Assembly: GCA_023078685.1 (NCBI GenBank)
Contig: JALGAS010000010.1
Location: 496,001 to 560,000, forward strand
DNA length: 64,000 bases
From: Neopestalotiopsis rosae
Lineage: Eukaryota; Ascomycota; Sordariomycetes; Amphisphaeriales; Sporocadaceae
Direction: 5' to 3'
Under the pieces are notes generated by a model. That model saw only the letters and a list, made by a program, of their open reading frames with translations, was not told the origin of the DNA and did no database searches. The stretch's first letter is position 1. Every line of letters begins with the position of its first letter. This document shows positions 23,503 through 35,064 of the stretch, piece by piece. The translations under genes and the position numbers were made by a program.

Positions 23503-24982
23503 ATGGCTACTTCTGATGGACTTCGAGTTGTCATTGTCGGAGCGGGCTTTGCCGGTCTGACCGCGGCCATTGAGTGCAAGATTCGAGGCATGCATCCGAT
23601 CCTGGTGGAGGCCTACCCGGGAGCCAGCTCGCACGGCGACCTCCTAGACTTTGTCCGCAACGCCGGTCGCGTCTTTGAGTCGTGGGAGGGCGGCAAGGTC
23701 GCGCGCCGGCTGGCCGAGGTCGGCGTCAACGCCGCCAAGTACCTCGAGTTTTACAATGCCGACGACGAGCTCCTGCGCAAGGACGACTGGCCGCAGGGCA
23801 GCGACTTCCTGTATGTCTACGCCGGCCACCGCGGCGAGATGCACAGAATCGTCTACGAGTACGCCAAGGAGATTGGCGTCGAGCTCCAGTTTGGCCAGCG
23901 CGTGATGCAGTACCTCGACGGCGACGAGGAGCGCGGCGTCGTGGTCGAGGGCGGCAAGAAGATTCTGGGCGACGCGGTGCTGGCTTCCGACGGCCCCCGC
24001 TCGCTGGCTCGCGCGCAGCTGCTCGGGCTGGCAGAGACCAAGATCAACAGTGGATATGCAATCTTCCGCGCATTCTTTAATATTACGGATGAGATGCGTG
24101 AGCTGCCCGGAATCAAAGACATGCTTCTAGACGGCGAGGATAGCGTGCGCTGCTGGGTCGGGCGCGATATGCACGGATTCATTTATATTTGGAAGAATGG
24201 CAAGTGAGTATAATCCCCCATATTCCGACATCAACAGGTCACCAACGCTGACAACGTTTCTTTCTCCTAGGGATTGTGCTTGGGTGTTGACACATAAAGA
24301 TGACTCTGATATCGCCGAGTCGTGGTCTGAAAAGACATCAAAGGCCGACGTCCTGTCGTATCTGGACCAGTCCAAGTTTCCTGACATTTGGCGCCATTTC
24401 CTCGACGTGACTCCCGACGATCGCCTCATCGACTACAAGCTGGTCTGGAGAGATCCTTTGACAACCTGGCTCTCTCCGAGCAAGAAGGCTGCCGTGATAG
24501 GAGACGCGGCGCATACTCACTTGCCAACATCGGCCCAGGGCGCATGCCAGGCAGTAGAAGACGCCGTAGTCGCCGCCATGTGCCTGCAAAAGGCCAAGGG
24601 AGATGTTCGCCTGGGCCTGCAGGTCTTTGAGCGCATCCGCTTCAACCGCTCCCACACCATCCACCAGGCGTCCATCTCTACGCGAGACATTTATCACAAA
24701 CATGAATGGACCCCGGACTTTGTAAAGCAGCATCCCGACTCGCTCATCATTCCCTTGTATGACTGGATCTCAGAGTATAATGTCTTTGAGGAGGTGGAGA
24801 AGCATTTTGATCACCTGGCCGACGACGTTCAATCGGGCCGCCGAGGTACGATTCAGGAGCTTTCGCTACCTGCTGGTGGTGACTACGAGGATATGTTTGT
24901 CAAGGAAGAGCCTATCAAGACCGCAATCGATGTAACTTCCACGCCGCTGATCATACCAGCTGGCGTCCCGGTCAGAGATTAA
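23503..24982 (+). CDS. FAD-dependent aromatic monooxygenase (salicylate-hydroxylase/PaxM-like), 470 aa
   Basis: Two exons, 23503-24203 and 24271-24982, giving 471 codons. All three signature motifs of class A flavoprotein monooxygenases are present: GAGFAGLTAAIE near residue 13, the DG motif in VLASDGPRSLAR near 165, and the GD motif in AVIGDAAHTHLPTSAQG near 315. The start ATG has a good context (CATCATGGCT). Such enzymes use NAD(P)H and O2 to hydroxylate or epoxidise phenolic or prenylated substrates. A block at about 23620-24050 has an extreme preference for G/C in third positions, unlike the second exon. It is followed on the same strand by P450-B, the same pairing as at 12.7-16.5 kb. Confidence 0.92.
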
Positions 24983-26221
24983 TTGCTGGAAACAGGAATA
25001 ATCCATAAGAATCCACTTGCAAGTAAAACGCGAGTAGTGATCATATGTAATTTTGAAACATTTTAGGTGAATTCAATCGCTGAACAGCGTCTCTGAACGC
25101 TTGGATTACCTAGCATGGTATGCTGAAAGCACTGTACTCAGTCCTTGTAAATAATAGGTGCTATGGTACTAGCTAAGCTGCGGTCATATTTTTGTTTCAA
25201 GCTCGAACAGATTTGTGCTACGAAAAACGACAGGAGCAACAATAAACCTTGCATCACGGGAAAGACAGTTTGTTACAGCGAAAACATCAAGAAGCAGGAA
25301 AAGTTTCTAGTCCGATCTTGGGCGAAGAGTGCCAAAGTTGGCCGACGGCATAAAATGCCGATGGGGTCGGCGGCCGAGGGGTCCGGGTCCGCGGGCAGTT
25401 CCCAGGGATCACCACCGGGACGGTTCTTCCCCACCAAGCCACTCACAGTCCAGTTCCTACACTAACCTAGTCGCATGTGAGCCATGTCGCACTAATTGAC
25501 GTATAGTGCAGATACAAGAGAAGCGTCATTCGTCCACAAGAAATCTTGTGCCTGTGGTGCTCGGGCGACACAGTATACAGAGTACCATGCTCGGAACATT
25601 CCTCGGAGCATTCCGACACCAGCTGCTTGATAACAAACTGACATGCGTGTAGCCTAGTCTCGGCGTGCTCGACCGCTCAAAGTATCTCCCCGGAGTAGAC
25701 CTGTTCCTCTGTCTTCCAACCATAGATTTAAGAGATACAACGAGTCCACGAAATGTTACGCATGACCCTATCAAAAGGGAGTGGATAAGCAACGGAACTT
25801 TGTCTGACTGGCTGGTTGGTGTTTTGAGCGGGAACTGGCTGAGCCAGGGCATCCTGTCCCCGCACATTGACCTGACTTACACGTTTCTTAGTGCAATCAA
25901 CGACCACAGCAGACAGTGAGTGAGAAGCGGCGCTATGCGTGCCTCCCAGGCCTAGTTGCTGGTTCCTGGAAACGACAAGAGACCAAAACACTGCCAAGCA
26001 TGAATCTTTTTGGAGACAAGCCTACCTCATTATCTGGAACTGATACCTTGTGCATGCCCTATGTCCCAAGCTGTCGTTACTATTAATCACATATGTAGTA
26101 GCATATCTACAGTTGCAACTCAATCAATCACTGATTAGTCCATTTGACCTGAACTAAAGTTACGAGACACAGAGTCAACAGCCAGAAGGCAAAGCCATTC
26201 ATCGTTGTATGCAAAGTCAGG
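24983..26221. other. Intergenic, 1239 bp, with a G/C-rich CGG/CCG block
   Basis: No reliable gene. Around 25340-25400 there is a G/C-rich block with several CGG and CCG triplets, including CGGCCG at 25371-25376, of the kind bound by zinc-cluster factors. It lies about 850 bp upstream of P450-B. Confidence 0.4.
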
Positions 26222-27804
26222 ATGGCCGTTTCCTCCCAGCTTTGGGAGATCGTTTCTAGCTACTGGCAATTTATTGTCCTTGGCCTGACTCTTCTTTATC
26301 TCGTTCGAAATCGATACCAGAAAGGCCTGTCCCGTATCCCTGGGCCATGGATCAACTCTCTTTCCACACTTCCGCGTATGATCTCTGTCTATCAGGGCAA
26401 GCACCACCTCGATGACCTCGAATTGCACCGTCGCCATGGGAAAGTAGTCCGGGTAGCGCCCAACCTTGTTTCTGTCAGCGACACGGACGAGATCAACCAA
26501 ATTTATGGCATCAACACCAAATTTTTCAAGGCCCCATTTTATGACTTGTCCGCCGTTCACGACGAGGAAGGTCTTGTACCGGATCCCTTCGTCATTCGCC
26601 AAGACAAGGCTCTTCATGCCCGCATGAAGCGTAACGCGGCAAATGCGTACAGCATGAACGGTCTGGTCCAGTTTGAGCCGTGGATCGATAATGTTCTTGA
26701 TCGCTTGTTCGTCATCCTAGATGATCACGCCTTACATGGCAGTATTTGCGATCTGGGCTGGTTGTTGAAGATGTTTGCCATGGATGCAGTCACGAGACTG
26801 ACTTTTGGAAATGACTTTGCCTACATGGAGAAGGGCGACCACCACCGTCTCTTTCCTCTCCTCGATCTTTTCACGGCTTATATGTCAATCGTATGTGCCC
26901 ACTTGTGCTTCATCATCTCTTCCCGTTACACAAAACCAATGTTAACTCTTCGTAGGCTGGTCACGTCGCATGGTTACATCCCTATCTTCTAGGCAATGAA
27001 AGATTCGCAGCTTGGGCTTCCAAAGGCAGCACTTCGTCCGAGGCAGTTTTCGACATGTCGGAAAAGGAAATTCAGAAAACTCGTGAGAACCCCCCAGGCG
27101 ACGAGGAGACCAAGACGTTCGTTGCACGCTTGATACTCAATCAAATGGCCAATCCACAATCCATCACAAACCGCGACATTGCCACTCATGCATTTGGCAA
27201 CCTCACAGCGGGCTCCGACACCACTGGTATAGCCGCGAGGTCGGCCTTTTACTATACAATCACTAATCCAAGAGTCTATCAACGCCTGACTGCCGAGATT
27301 CGTCAGAATCTTCAAGTGCCTGTCACCTTTGCCAAGGCGAACGAGTTGCCTTACCTACGCGCCGTGATCCAGGAGGCCATGCGCATACACCCATCCGTTG
27401 GCCAAATGCTCATGCGCACAGTTCCCAAGGGTGGAGCTACTATTGGCGGCTACAATCTCGCCGAGGGTTCTGAAGTGGGCATGTCGCCCTGGGTCCTCCA
27501 CCGAGATCCAGCCATCTTCGCCGACCCCGACAGCTTTGTGCCTGAGCGCTGGATTCTGGGCGAGGGTACTACTCAGACAAAGGAGCACCTTGCGGCAATG
27601 AATCGGTCCTTCTTTGCCTTTGGCCACGGTACCCATACTTGTAGTGGCAAACATATCAGTATCATGGAGGTGACGAAGCTCATTGCCAACTTGCTTTTGC
27701 GGTATGATATAGAGTACAGAAAGGTGGGAGAAGGTTATCGTTTTGTGAACTGGTGGTTCACTAGCCAAGAGGGCCTCAATGTTATCATAAGACGCCGAGT
27801 CTAG
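26222..27804 (+). CDS. Cytochrome P450 (P450-B), 505 aa
   Basis: Two exons, 26222-26890 and 26956-27804, joined in phase 0. The N-terminal anchor (WQFIVLGLTLLYLVRNRY) leads to a SRIPGPW hinge. The I-helix reads TAGSDTTG, the ExxR helix QEAMRIH, then PERW and the haem loop FGHGTHTCSG. It is a full-length microsomal class II P450 and a clear homologue of P450-A over its whole length, so the two arose by duplication, each next to an FAD monooxygenase gene. The substrate is unknown. The start ATG is preceded by a long pyrimidine/A-rich leader. Confidence 0.93.
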
Positions 27805-28120
27805 TGCCAGCAATCATATGTATGTTCACTCACGGGTAGACTGATATTGTCCTTGCCAAATGAATGCTGATCAGTCTTGAAAGCAAGGGTATAGACTCAG
27901 AATAATATGTTCATCTAGCAGTCGTAGGTCACCAAAAGCAAGAACTCTCGCCGCCCATAAGACGATAATAACTTCATCAAGCGGACAAACAGAATTGTAT
28001 TGTGAGTGATATTTAATGAGTAATGTGCTCTACCAGTTTTATGGCTGAGCGACACAATCCTTGCTCAGTTCGACCCAATGACTTCTTGCTCATATGAATA
28101 AGAATTAGACTCGCCTTCAA
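27805..28120. other. Intergenic between convergent genes, 316 bp
   Basis: 3' regions of P450-B and the cupin gene. AT-rich, nothing recognised. Confidence 0.45.
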
Positions 28121-28764
28121 CTACAACATTGCGTGACGCGCTGCTACCTTGTATGCCAATGCATACCTAGGCGTGGAAAACGTGATTGAACTTCCCCTAT
28201 GAATGAAAAATGTGTCGCCAGGATAAAGCGTTGCCTTATTGCCTTCGTTGTCGTCTAGAATCATTTCACCTTCGAGAGGGTGCGTTAGCATGGCTACAAG
28301 GAGCACTCGATTCCTCCCGGGGTAGATAGACTCACCTCTAACTACAATACCAGTCTCGTCGTGGTCATATAGTGGTGCAGGCTCTGGGTTGGCAGAAGAC
28401 TCAAGCAGGAACATGGATCCAGTCAATGGGTTGGGGGCATCCTTAGATGATGTCCCAAAGATATCAGCTGTGCCAGGTATGTAAGCGCAAACTTCTCAGT
28501 CAAAGCCAATTCAATCAAGCTGACATACTGTAGTAAATGTTTGCCGGTGCACCCTCGAGCTTAGGGACGCGATGGAAGCGTCCTTCGGTTGCATGTTCGA
28601 AACCCATGTTCGGTAGTAATAGACGGGATAGGTTAGCGTAAATTGGACACTTCTGCTCAATCACGTTGAATACTTCGTCATGTAGGCACCCGTAATTTAC
28701 AATGTATTAGAAGACATAAATATACCAGTCCCTGCGAACCTGCGCCAGGATCACTTTTCTGCAT
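28121..28764 (-). CDS. EutQ-like cupin protein, 5' end uncertain
   Basis: The last two exons are solid: 28529-28672 and 28121-28467, with a 61-bp intron. They encode LEGAPANIYY then TDIFGTSSKDAPNP, and a cupin barrel with DHDETGIVVRGE, EGEMILDDNEGNKATLYPGD and FFIHRGSSITFSTPRYALAY. This resembles ethanolamine-utilisation EutQ-type small cupins. A first exon at 28740-28764, or a longer version from the ATG at 28860, keeps the frame, but the donor (GTTCGC) is weak. The protein would be 171-203 residues. It is related in fold to the N-terminal domain of the cupin-aminotransferase at 6.8 kb. The role may be isomerase-like or binding; it is not established. Confidence 0.65.
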
Positions 28765-28860
28765 TCGTATTAGTGACAGAACCCCTCCAAGATAGGGACA
28801 CGGGGCTATTCCGCCTGACTCAGGTACTCTGTAGTCCACATCGAGCGCGGAAAATCTCAA

Positions 28861-29198
28861 CCAATCATGTTTCGATCCTTCTCTCGGACTAATCAGGCGA
28901 TCTTTCCACTGTCCATAGCTATCGAATCCCGTGATAGCCTGGCATGAATCTTTGTCTCAATGGATTCTTGTGGCATTGCCATAAAATTCCCATATATGTC
29001 AATTGACTAGTGCTATGCCGCAAAGTAGTTTTCCCAATACGGCAATGTCACCTCATAGATGGGACTCCGCGGGGAAATTCCAAAAGCAGTATGAGCTTCC
29101 TGGAGGAGGAATTGATGTTATGGAGGAGACTAGGTAGCTAGCTGAGGCATTCCTGGTCTCTTAATCATGACCACGTTTTGATTTGAAGGTTCAATAGA
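28861..29198. other. Intergenic, 338 bp
   Basis: Between the cupin gene and the second permease. No feature seen. Confidence 0.45.
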
Positions 29199-30931
29199 CT
29201 AATTCACTGTTCGTCCCTGGAGCGCCTCGACGTCGCACCCGTAATTCCGAGCTCCGTAAGTGAACCACGCAACACTCGCCGCAAAAACCCCTGCACCCAA
29301 CACCACTGGTGCGTAGTTCATGTTTGCAGCCGATGTGGGCAAATAAACCGGGAAGCACAACATTGTAGCAAGGAAGAAGCACCAGAGCATGGCCACAACA
29401 GCCAATGGTCTGTGGTATTTTCCAAGCGTGAAGTGCTTCCTCGGCAGATGACAGTTCTCAAATCCCCAAATGACGTTCATGGCGACCGGGAGTGCGTACG
29501 AAATCAGTAGCGCCACGGCGCACGCGCTGGAGAGTCCATAGAAGGCAGTGGTGTTGCCAATGTATACCAAGCTCAACCCACAAACGCACGCCCAGACAAA
29601 GACCAGAGACCATATCGGCGTGTTGGTGCGGCTGGAAACTTTGCCAAGAACCGCGGGAAGGCCGCCCTCGCGAGCAAAAGCCCAGACAATTCTCGAGGCG
29701 ACCGACATGACGCTGGACCCGACGCCGCAGATGCCCATCACGGGAAGGTAGCAGGTCATCCCGATCACGACGGCCTGCGAGCCACCCGAGACATTGTAGA
29801 AGAGCTGTGCCATGAAACTGATGGTGCCTACGGGACCACTCAGAACGCCGTTGACGTCTGTAATGCAGAATGCCACGGCAATGATCCATGGAAAGGTTGC
29901 TATGCCACTGCTCAGGACAGCTGTGATCACTAGAGGGAGGCAAGCCATCAGCACCAAATCTCGCAAGTATATCAGTCATGAGCACTTACAGGACCTCGGT
30001 GTGTCGCGGGCTGGGTCTTCCGTTTCCTCAGCCATGTGCATGGGACTATCCCAGCTGACGAATCCAATTGCCGTTGTCAACAATCCAATCAACCAACCAG
30101 CCTGTGCGTGTCTGTCAGCAAAATTCCATATCGTATCATTGTATACTTACAGCTGGACTATCCCATCCACTGAGGTTCGTGGAATCAGTAAAGGTGTACT
30201 CGGCAGTGTTCTTCGGGTTCACGTTAGCCAATAAATAGATGGCGGTGGCGAAGTACCCAATGACGTGAAAGCCCATGGCCAGGAATAAGAGGTAGTGTAA
30301 AGCTTTGATCTCGTAGATGGCGAATAGTGTGTAGAAGGTTGTAAGGCCGATGACAATCTAAGACCGAAGTTAATATGGATGAGTTGGTTAAAGGCAAAAC
30401 CCATCATTGACTCACCATGCTGGTGTGCCATCTCTCATAGACATAGTCAGGACTAAACAGAATGGCCCATGATTGAATCTGCATGGCTGTGGAAAAAACA
30501 CCAGCCAAGGCACAAAGCACCTATCCAATGACGGTGATCCATCCAGTATACCAAGCCAAGACCCTGCGCCATCTAGGAGGCGCCAGCACCGCGACAATCT
30601 GATGCTGACCTCCGGCACAGGGGATCATGCTCGCGTATTCGGATATGCACAAGACGGTGATGAGGGCACCGGTTGCGCTGGCGAGGAAGCCCCAGACCAA
30701 GCTCGAGCTTCCGCCCGAGGTGAAAGCCTGTGCAATCGTCGAGCCGATGGCTTCCCAGGTCACACCAGTACAAAAGGACATGAAGGCCAGCGACCATATA
30801 TTGAAGTTGTACTTGAGCTTAGGGGCTGATATGTCATCGCCGGCAACTTTGCCGTCATCGTGGTCAAATGGTTCGGATATGACCCGCCTCATGTCGATGG
30901 CCTTTTCGTTTTGTTCGTCATGCTTGGCCAT
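29199..30931 (-). pseudogene. Amino-acid/amine permease (APC superfamily) with one in-frame TAG
   Basis: Four exons, 30416-30931, 30151-30357, 29990-30101 and 29199-29929, with clean GT-AG introns; together 522 codons in a single frame. The only defect is TAG at 30521-30523 (codon 137) after AWYTGWITVIG, where relatives have Trp. Everything downstream is well preserved: SWDSPMHMAEETEDPARDTP, the membrane segments, and AFAREGGLPAVLGKVSSRTN. This is the profile of a fungal GABA/choline-type permease that became a pseudogene very recently, or whose UAG is recoded. A-to-I mRNA editing of UAG to UGG is established in Fusarium and Neurospora during sexual development. It lies between the cupin and ALDH genes. 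Confidence 0.88.
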
Positions 30932-31551
30932 TGTTGGATGTCAGAATTGAGATGATCTGCGAGCCGTTGGGAGGTACGCGAAACCTGCAACGTTATCTTC
31001 TGCTGACAGGGAAAAGAGGGGAGAGAAGATGAAAAGCGTCGAGACAAAGGATGATTCAGTTGTAAGTGGCTTAATTCAAAGTCTCACTGCATTCGCTTAA
31101 CTTAGGATGCGGATGCCCGGGAGCATTATAGAACTAGAAACACATCTGAAGACTCCCCAGAGACCTACCTGCCTCCTATGTATGTGCTCGGCGCAGCTGA
31201 TATCAGGGTGTCCACAGATATGCTCGAGAGGGCTGCGCCAAGTCTGGGGTAGACCCCTGCTAGAGCTAATCAAGTGTTGAGCGGATAATTATACTAGTAA
31301 ACAACGGCATTGTAGCTTTATCTTAGATGGTTAGATAAGTCAAGCCTGGCTGCATGGGGGCTCGGTGTGGTGCAGGGGGTCAATTTGGGGAGATACCTGG
31401 AACATGGACTAGACCGAGTGCTGAATGCCATCTCCTACCCCAAATCACCATGACAGCCAAAATCTGCAATACCAGGTCAACGATGATGAAGCTTCTACTT
31501 GTCGCATTTTGACAGCACAGGTATGAAATGGTCGACCGTCTTTCATTTATT
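30932..31551. other. Intergenic, 620 bp
   Basis: Promoter of the second permease and 3' side of the ALDH gene. It contains the ACTTAGG half site (about 31099-31105) shared with the inverted repeat upstream of the regulator. Confidence 0.4.
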
Positions 31552-33033
31552 CTACAGTATCATGTTCAATATCGGGATCCTGCTCCAAAATGATCCTATG
31601 CGCTGATCATCGAGGGTCTCACCCTTGCGAAACTTGGGCTTCGCATGAAAGATTTCTCCAATATTGGCCATGTCAAAGGGTGGATATCTCCAGCCCAAGA
31701 ACTTATCCACCCAACCCGGAATTTGTACAGTTGTACGGTCATGGCTGAAAGTATCGAATCCCCATTTCCCATGATAGTTTCCGTATCCAGACTCTCCCAC
31801 CCCACCAAATGGTGCCCCAGGTACGTCGTTGTGAATGGCAACGTCATTGATGGTAACACCGCCGGACAGCGTGGAGTCCATTATCAAGTCGACTTCTGCC
31901 TGATTGTCCGAGAAAATGTATAGACCCAAGGGGTGCGGCATGGAGTTGATGGTTTGGAGGGCGGCTTTCAAGTCGGCCTTTACCACCGGAAGCACGGGAC
32001 CAAAGAGTTCTCCCGACAATAAACTATCCGACATGTCGACATCCTTGACGATGGCGGGGAAAATTAGTTTCTCGGCTGGTTTGTGCTCACCGGTGAAGAC
32101 AACTGTTCCTTTAGTAGTGTCAAGGAGATTCCGAAGCCGCTCCACGTGGTTTCCATTGACAACTCGAGCCAACGTGTCGAGTGTCTTCCGATCGGTCATT
32201 TTCCCAGCCCAATAGACAAGCCGAGCAATGAAAGCATCGTGGACATCAGGGTCCACAAAGACATGATTGACACAGACGCAGACCTGGCCAAGGTTATATA
32301 ATTTGGTATTGATCAGCCGCTTTGCTGCCATGTCGATATTCGCATGCCCGGTCACAATGCCAGGAGCCTGCCCTCCGAGCTCCAGCGCCGTTGGCGTAAC
32401 GTGCTTGGCGGCGGCGGCGGCAATGATGCGACCAACCCGCGCACTTCCCGTGTAGAAGATGAAGTCGAATCTCTTTTCCAGAATAAGAGGCATCTTTTTG
32501 GGAGTCGCACGGACGAGATCAATGGCCGTCGGGTCGAAGTACTTTGGGACCAGTTCGCTGAGTAGTTGCTCAGTGTGCGGAGCCATTTCGGATGGCTTCA
32601 AAACAACCGTGTTGCCAGCAGCAATGGCAGCGACAGCGACCGTTAATAGTGTCGCGATTGGATAGTTCCAAGCACCAATGATCAACACTGTGCCTCGTGG
32701 GTCCTTGCGGATCCACGCCTTGCATATTGTGCCAAAGATGAAGCCTGCTCCCACAGGAGCCTGGCCTCTTGACCACTTTTCGACATGTTGAATAGCCTCG
32801 AGAATTTCTGCCTTGGCCTCATTCACATCCGACATGAGCGTCTCAATGGGGTGTCTGTGTAAATCCTTGGACAAGCTAGAGACAAATGCATCCGAGTTTT
32901 CGTCGAGCAGCCAGTACAGCTGCTTCAGTTGCCATAGGCGCCACTTGATATCTCTGGTCTTGCCAGACGCAAATGTGGCGGCAAGCTTAGTGTGTATAGC
33001 CGAAAACTCTTCTGAAGTGGTCAGGTCGGCCAT
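31552..33033 (-). CDS. Aldehyde dehydrogenase, class 3 type, 493 aa
   Basis: Single-exon gene. It contains LIIGAWNYPIATLLT, the base Glu218 in TALELGGQAPG and the nucleophile Cys252 in NLGQVCVCVNH. The C-terminal part has PFGGVGESGYGNYHGKWGFD, typical of class 3 fatty/aromatic aldehyde dehydrogenases. These oxidise aldehydes to acids with NAD(P)+. There is no clear signal peptide; a hydrophobic C-terminus (FWSRIPILNMIL) may associate with membranes as in ALDH3A2-like proteins. It is the obvious partner to take aldehydes made by the amine oxidase and the DAO-type oxidases. Confidence 0.94.
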   Translation of the reverse strand: MADLTTSEEFSAIHTKLAATFASGKTRDIKWRLWQLKQLYWLLDENSDAFVSSLSKDLHRHPIETLMSDVNEAKAEILEAIQHVEKWSRGQAPVGAGFIFGTICKAWIRKDPRGTVLIIGAWNYPIATLLTVAVAAIAAGNTVVLKPSEMAPHTEQLLSELVPKYFDPTAIDLVRATPKKMPLILEKRFDFIFYTGSARVGRIIAAAAAKHVTPTALELGGQAPGIVTGHANIDMAAKRLINTKLYNLGQVCVCVNHVFVDPDVHDAFIARLVYWAGKMTDRKTLDTLARVVNGNHVERLRNLLDTTKGTVVFTGEHKPAEKLIFPAIVKDVDMSDSLLSGELFGPVLPVVKADLKAALQTINSMPHPLGLYIFSDNQAEVDLIMDSTLSGGVTINDVAIHNDVPGAPFGGVGESGYGNYHGKWGFDTFSHDRTTVQIPGWVDKFLGWRYPPFDMANIGEIFHAKPKFRKGETLDDQRIGSFWSRIPILNMIL

Positions 33034-33889
33034 GATAAAACGTAGTGCAAAGCTGATGCACGCTTAATCCTCTTGCGAGTTTAACATAATATTTCGGAGG
33101 TAGTCGATCATCCGTTGATCTATTAGTACCTTGAAGAGATGAATACATTTTAATACGGCTTGTAGCTGCTGTTGGAATCTACACGTGCGGAGTCATATTG
33201 AAGCAGTACCCGAAAGCAGACCGTACGCTATTGGATGCCAAATCCAGCTCTAACCAGGATCAAAGTGTATAGCAAGATTGCATTCCAAAATAATCCAAAG
33301 GCATTTTCCTTTACGTCATCAGTGAGCCCGAGATAACTATGTATGCCCCGCGACTTTCCTCGGCCGGGATATTCAGCTCTCTCCACTTATTAAACTACCG
33401 GTTCACGATTATGGAGCATGAGCCGACGGTGAATTTTCCCCCGCAACAAAATAATTCCCCGTCGGTGCCACTAAGTCTAGGGAAAGACATGAATGGCGCT
33501 AGAATCTCACAGCTAGTCTCCATAGAAGATCAGTGACTTTGAGTGCAGTTTTCACTTCTCCATAATAGTCAGGAAGGCTCGAAACTCGATCCGACTGTGA
33601 CTAAAAGGGTTCCGCGATGAAATTTCGAGTCAACGGACATTATCAAACTCCCTGCTTCCCTTGTCACACACGTTTTCTGCTTCGAAACGCATGTCCGAAT
33701 CTGTATTAAACCTGGCGCATTGTTGCAATCCGCTAGATTGTTCTATGTGACTTATTCATAGGTAGACAACGCCTCAAACCCCACTCAGTAAGTGCGGAAT
33801 GACAACCTATACTTGCTCCTTTCTGCCTTCTATTTATATGCCCTTCTTACCTTCGCAATCGCCATAGTATAGCTGGTACTGACTAATTT
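33034..33889. other. Intergenic, 856 bp
   Basis: Divergent region between ALDH and the second DAO-type gene. A branch-like CTGAC and an acceptor GGCAG near 33905 hint at a 5' intron of the next gene, but I could not find a convincing first exon. Confidence 0.4.
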
Positions 33890-35064
33890 GTGCTGTGGCT
33901 GGCAGTGTCTAGTCTGTCAGAGCTCATCTTTTCGGATCCTGGAATACCCAGGCCGAACCCAACATTGGCGTACTGGCAGGGTGTCCCGCACTCACTTTCA
34001 CGAATTCAGTCACCATCCTTTCCGAGTGAGACCGATGTAGCCATCATTGGCTCTGGAGTCACTGGACTGGGTGTGGCCATGTCCTTGCTAAAGAATGACC
34101 CGGATATTCGCGTTACCGTCCTAGAGGCGCGAGAGCTCTGCTCCGGTGCGATGGGACGCAACGGTGGTCAGTTAGCCATCAATGCTGCCGAGACCTACGA
34201 AGAAAGCAGAGCGCGACTGGGCCCCGATATGGCGCTCAAGATTGTGCACTTCACGATGCAGACGTTGGACCGCATGCGGCAAATGGCCAGCGACTTTGAC
34301 GTTGCCGACGCTGAGATATCCAATGTCAATAAAGTTCGGGCTTTCTTGGATCAGGATCTGTTTGAAAAGGCTCAGAAAGGTATTGCTCTGTTGGAATCTG
34401 ACGATCCTTCTTTGAAAGGGCTGTACAAAGTCATTGATGCCGATGCCTGTCTTAAGGTCAGTAATTCTCGGGTTACTACACGCTCGAGGACATCTGCTTA
34501 TCAAGATTGAAGCAGGAGCACGGAATTCACGGTGCAATTGGCGGCATCATGCACCCTTCAGGAACGGTATGGCCATACCGTCTAGTGACGGGCGCATGGG
34601 AGAAACTGATGCAGCTACACCCCAATCGCCTCACCATCGAGACGAACACACCAGTCCATCTGGTCAGCGAGGATCCTGACGAGAGCTCGGCTTATCCTTA
34701 TAGATTGAAGGCGCCTAGAGGCATTCTGAAGGCTCGTCATGTCTCTCACAACACCAATGGCTACACGTCACATTTGTTGCCTGAGCTGCGCGGCCCTCTG
34801 TTCCCGCTAAAGGGTACAATGACTGTGCAGGACTTGTCGAGCATCCTACCCAACCGTGGCGAGTGGATAGCGGCGGCGTACGGTGGCTACGGCATGCCCA
34901 ACGCCCTGTTGGCAGGGGAGAATCTGGGCAATCTGATTCTGGGAAAAGAACTTGACCCTGGATTTCCGGAAGCGTATCTGTTGACCGAGTCGCGTCTAAC
35001 GACGACTTTATCACGGGACAGTGTTCGCGAATTTGCTGCGAATCTGGGAGCCGAGAGTCATTGA
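33890..35064 (+). pseudogene. DAO-family FAD oxidoreductase with internal deletion
   Basis: Exons 33890-34456 and 34516-35064. The N-terminal half is normal: DVAIIGSGVTGLGVAMSLL, then VLEARELCSGAMGRNGGQL and YKVIDADACLK. In exon 2 GAIGGIMHPSGTVWPYRLV is followed by PLKGTMTVQDLSSILPNRG. The sequence then jumps directly to EWIAAAYGGYGMPNALLAGE, which in full-length relatives lies roughly 110-130 residues further on. The lost part normally forms much of the substrate pocket. No in-frame ATG starts the first exon (TAA lies just upstream of the GTG at 33890). It is best read as a decaying gene, or a much reduced variant. Confidence 0.8.

Noticed and set aside
23682..24080. 132-residue Arg/Ala-rich frame overlapping the FAD monooxygenase
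   Set aside because: Shifted-frame shadow of a GC3-rich coding block; the sense frame has all family motifs.
25163..25465. 100-residue frame with Gly/Ser-rich end
   Set aside because: Its end coincides with a CGG/CCG-rich non-coding block; no coding signature.
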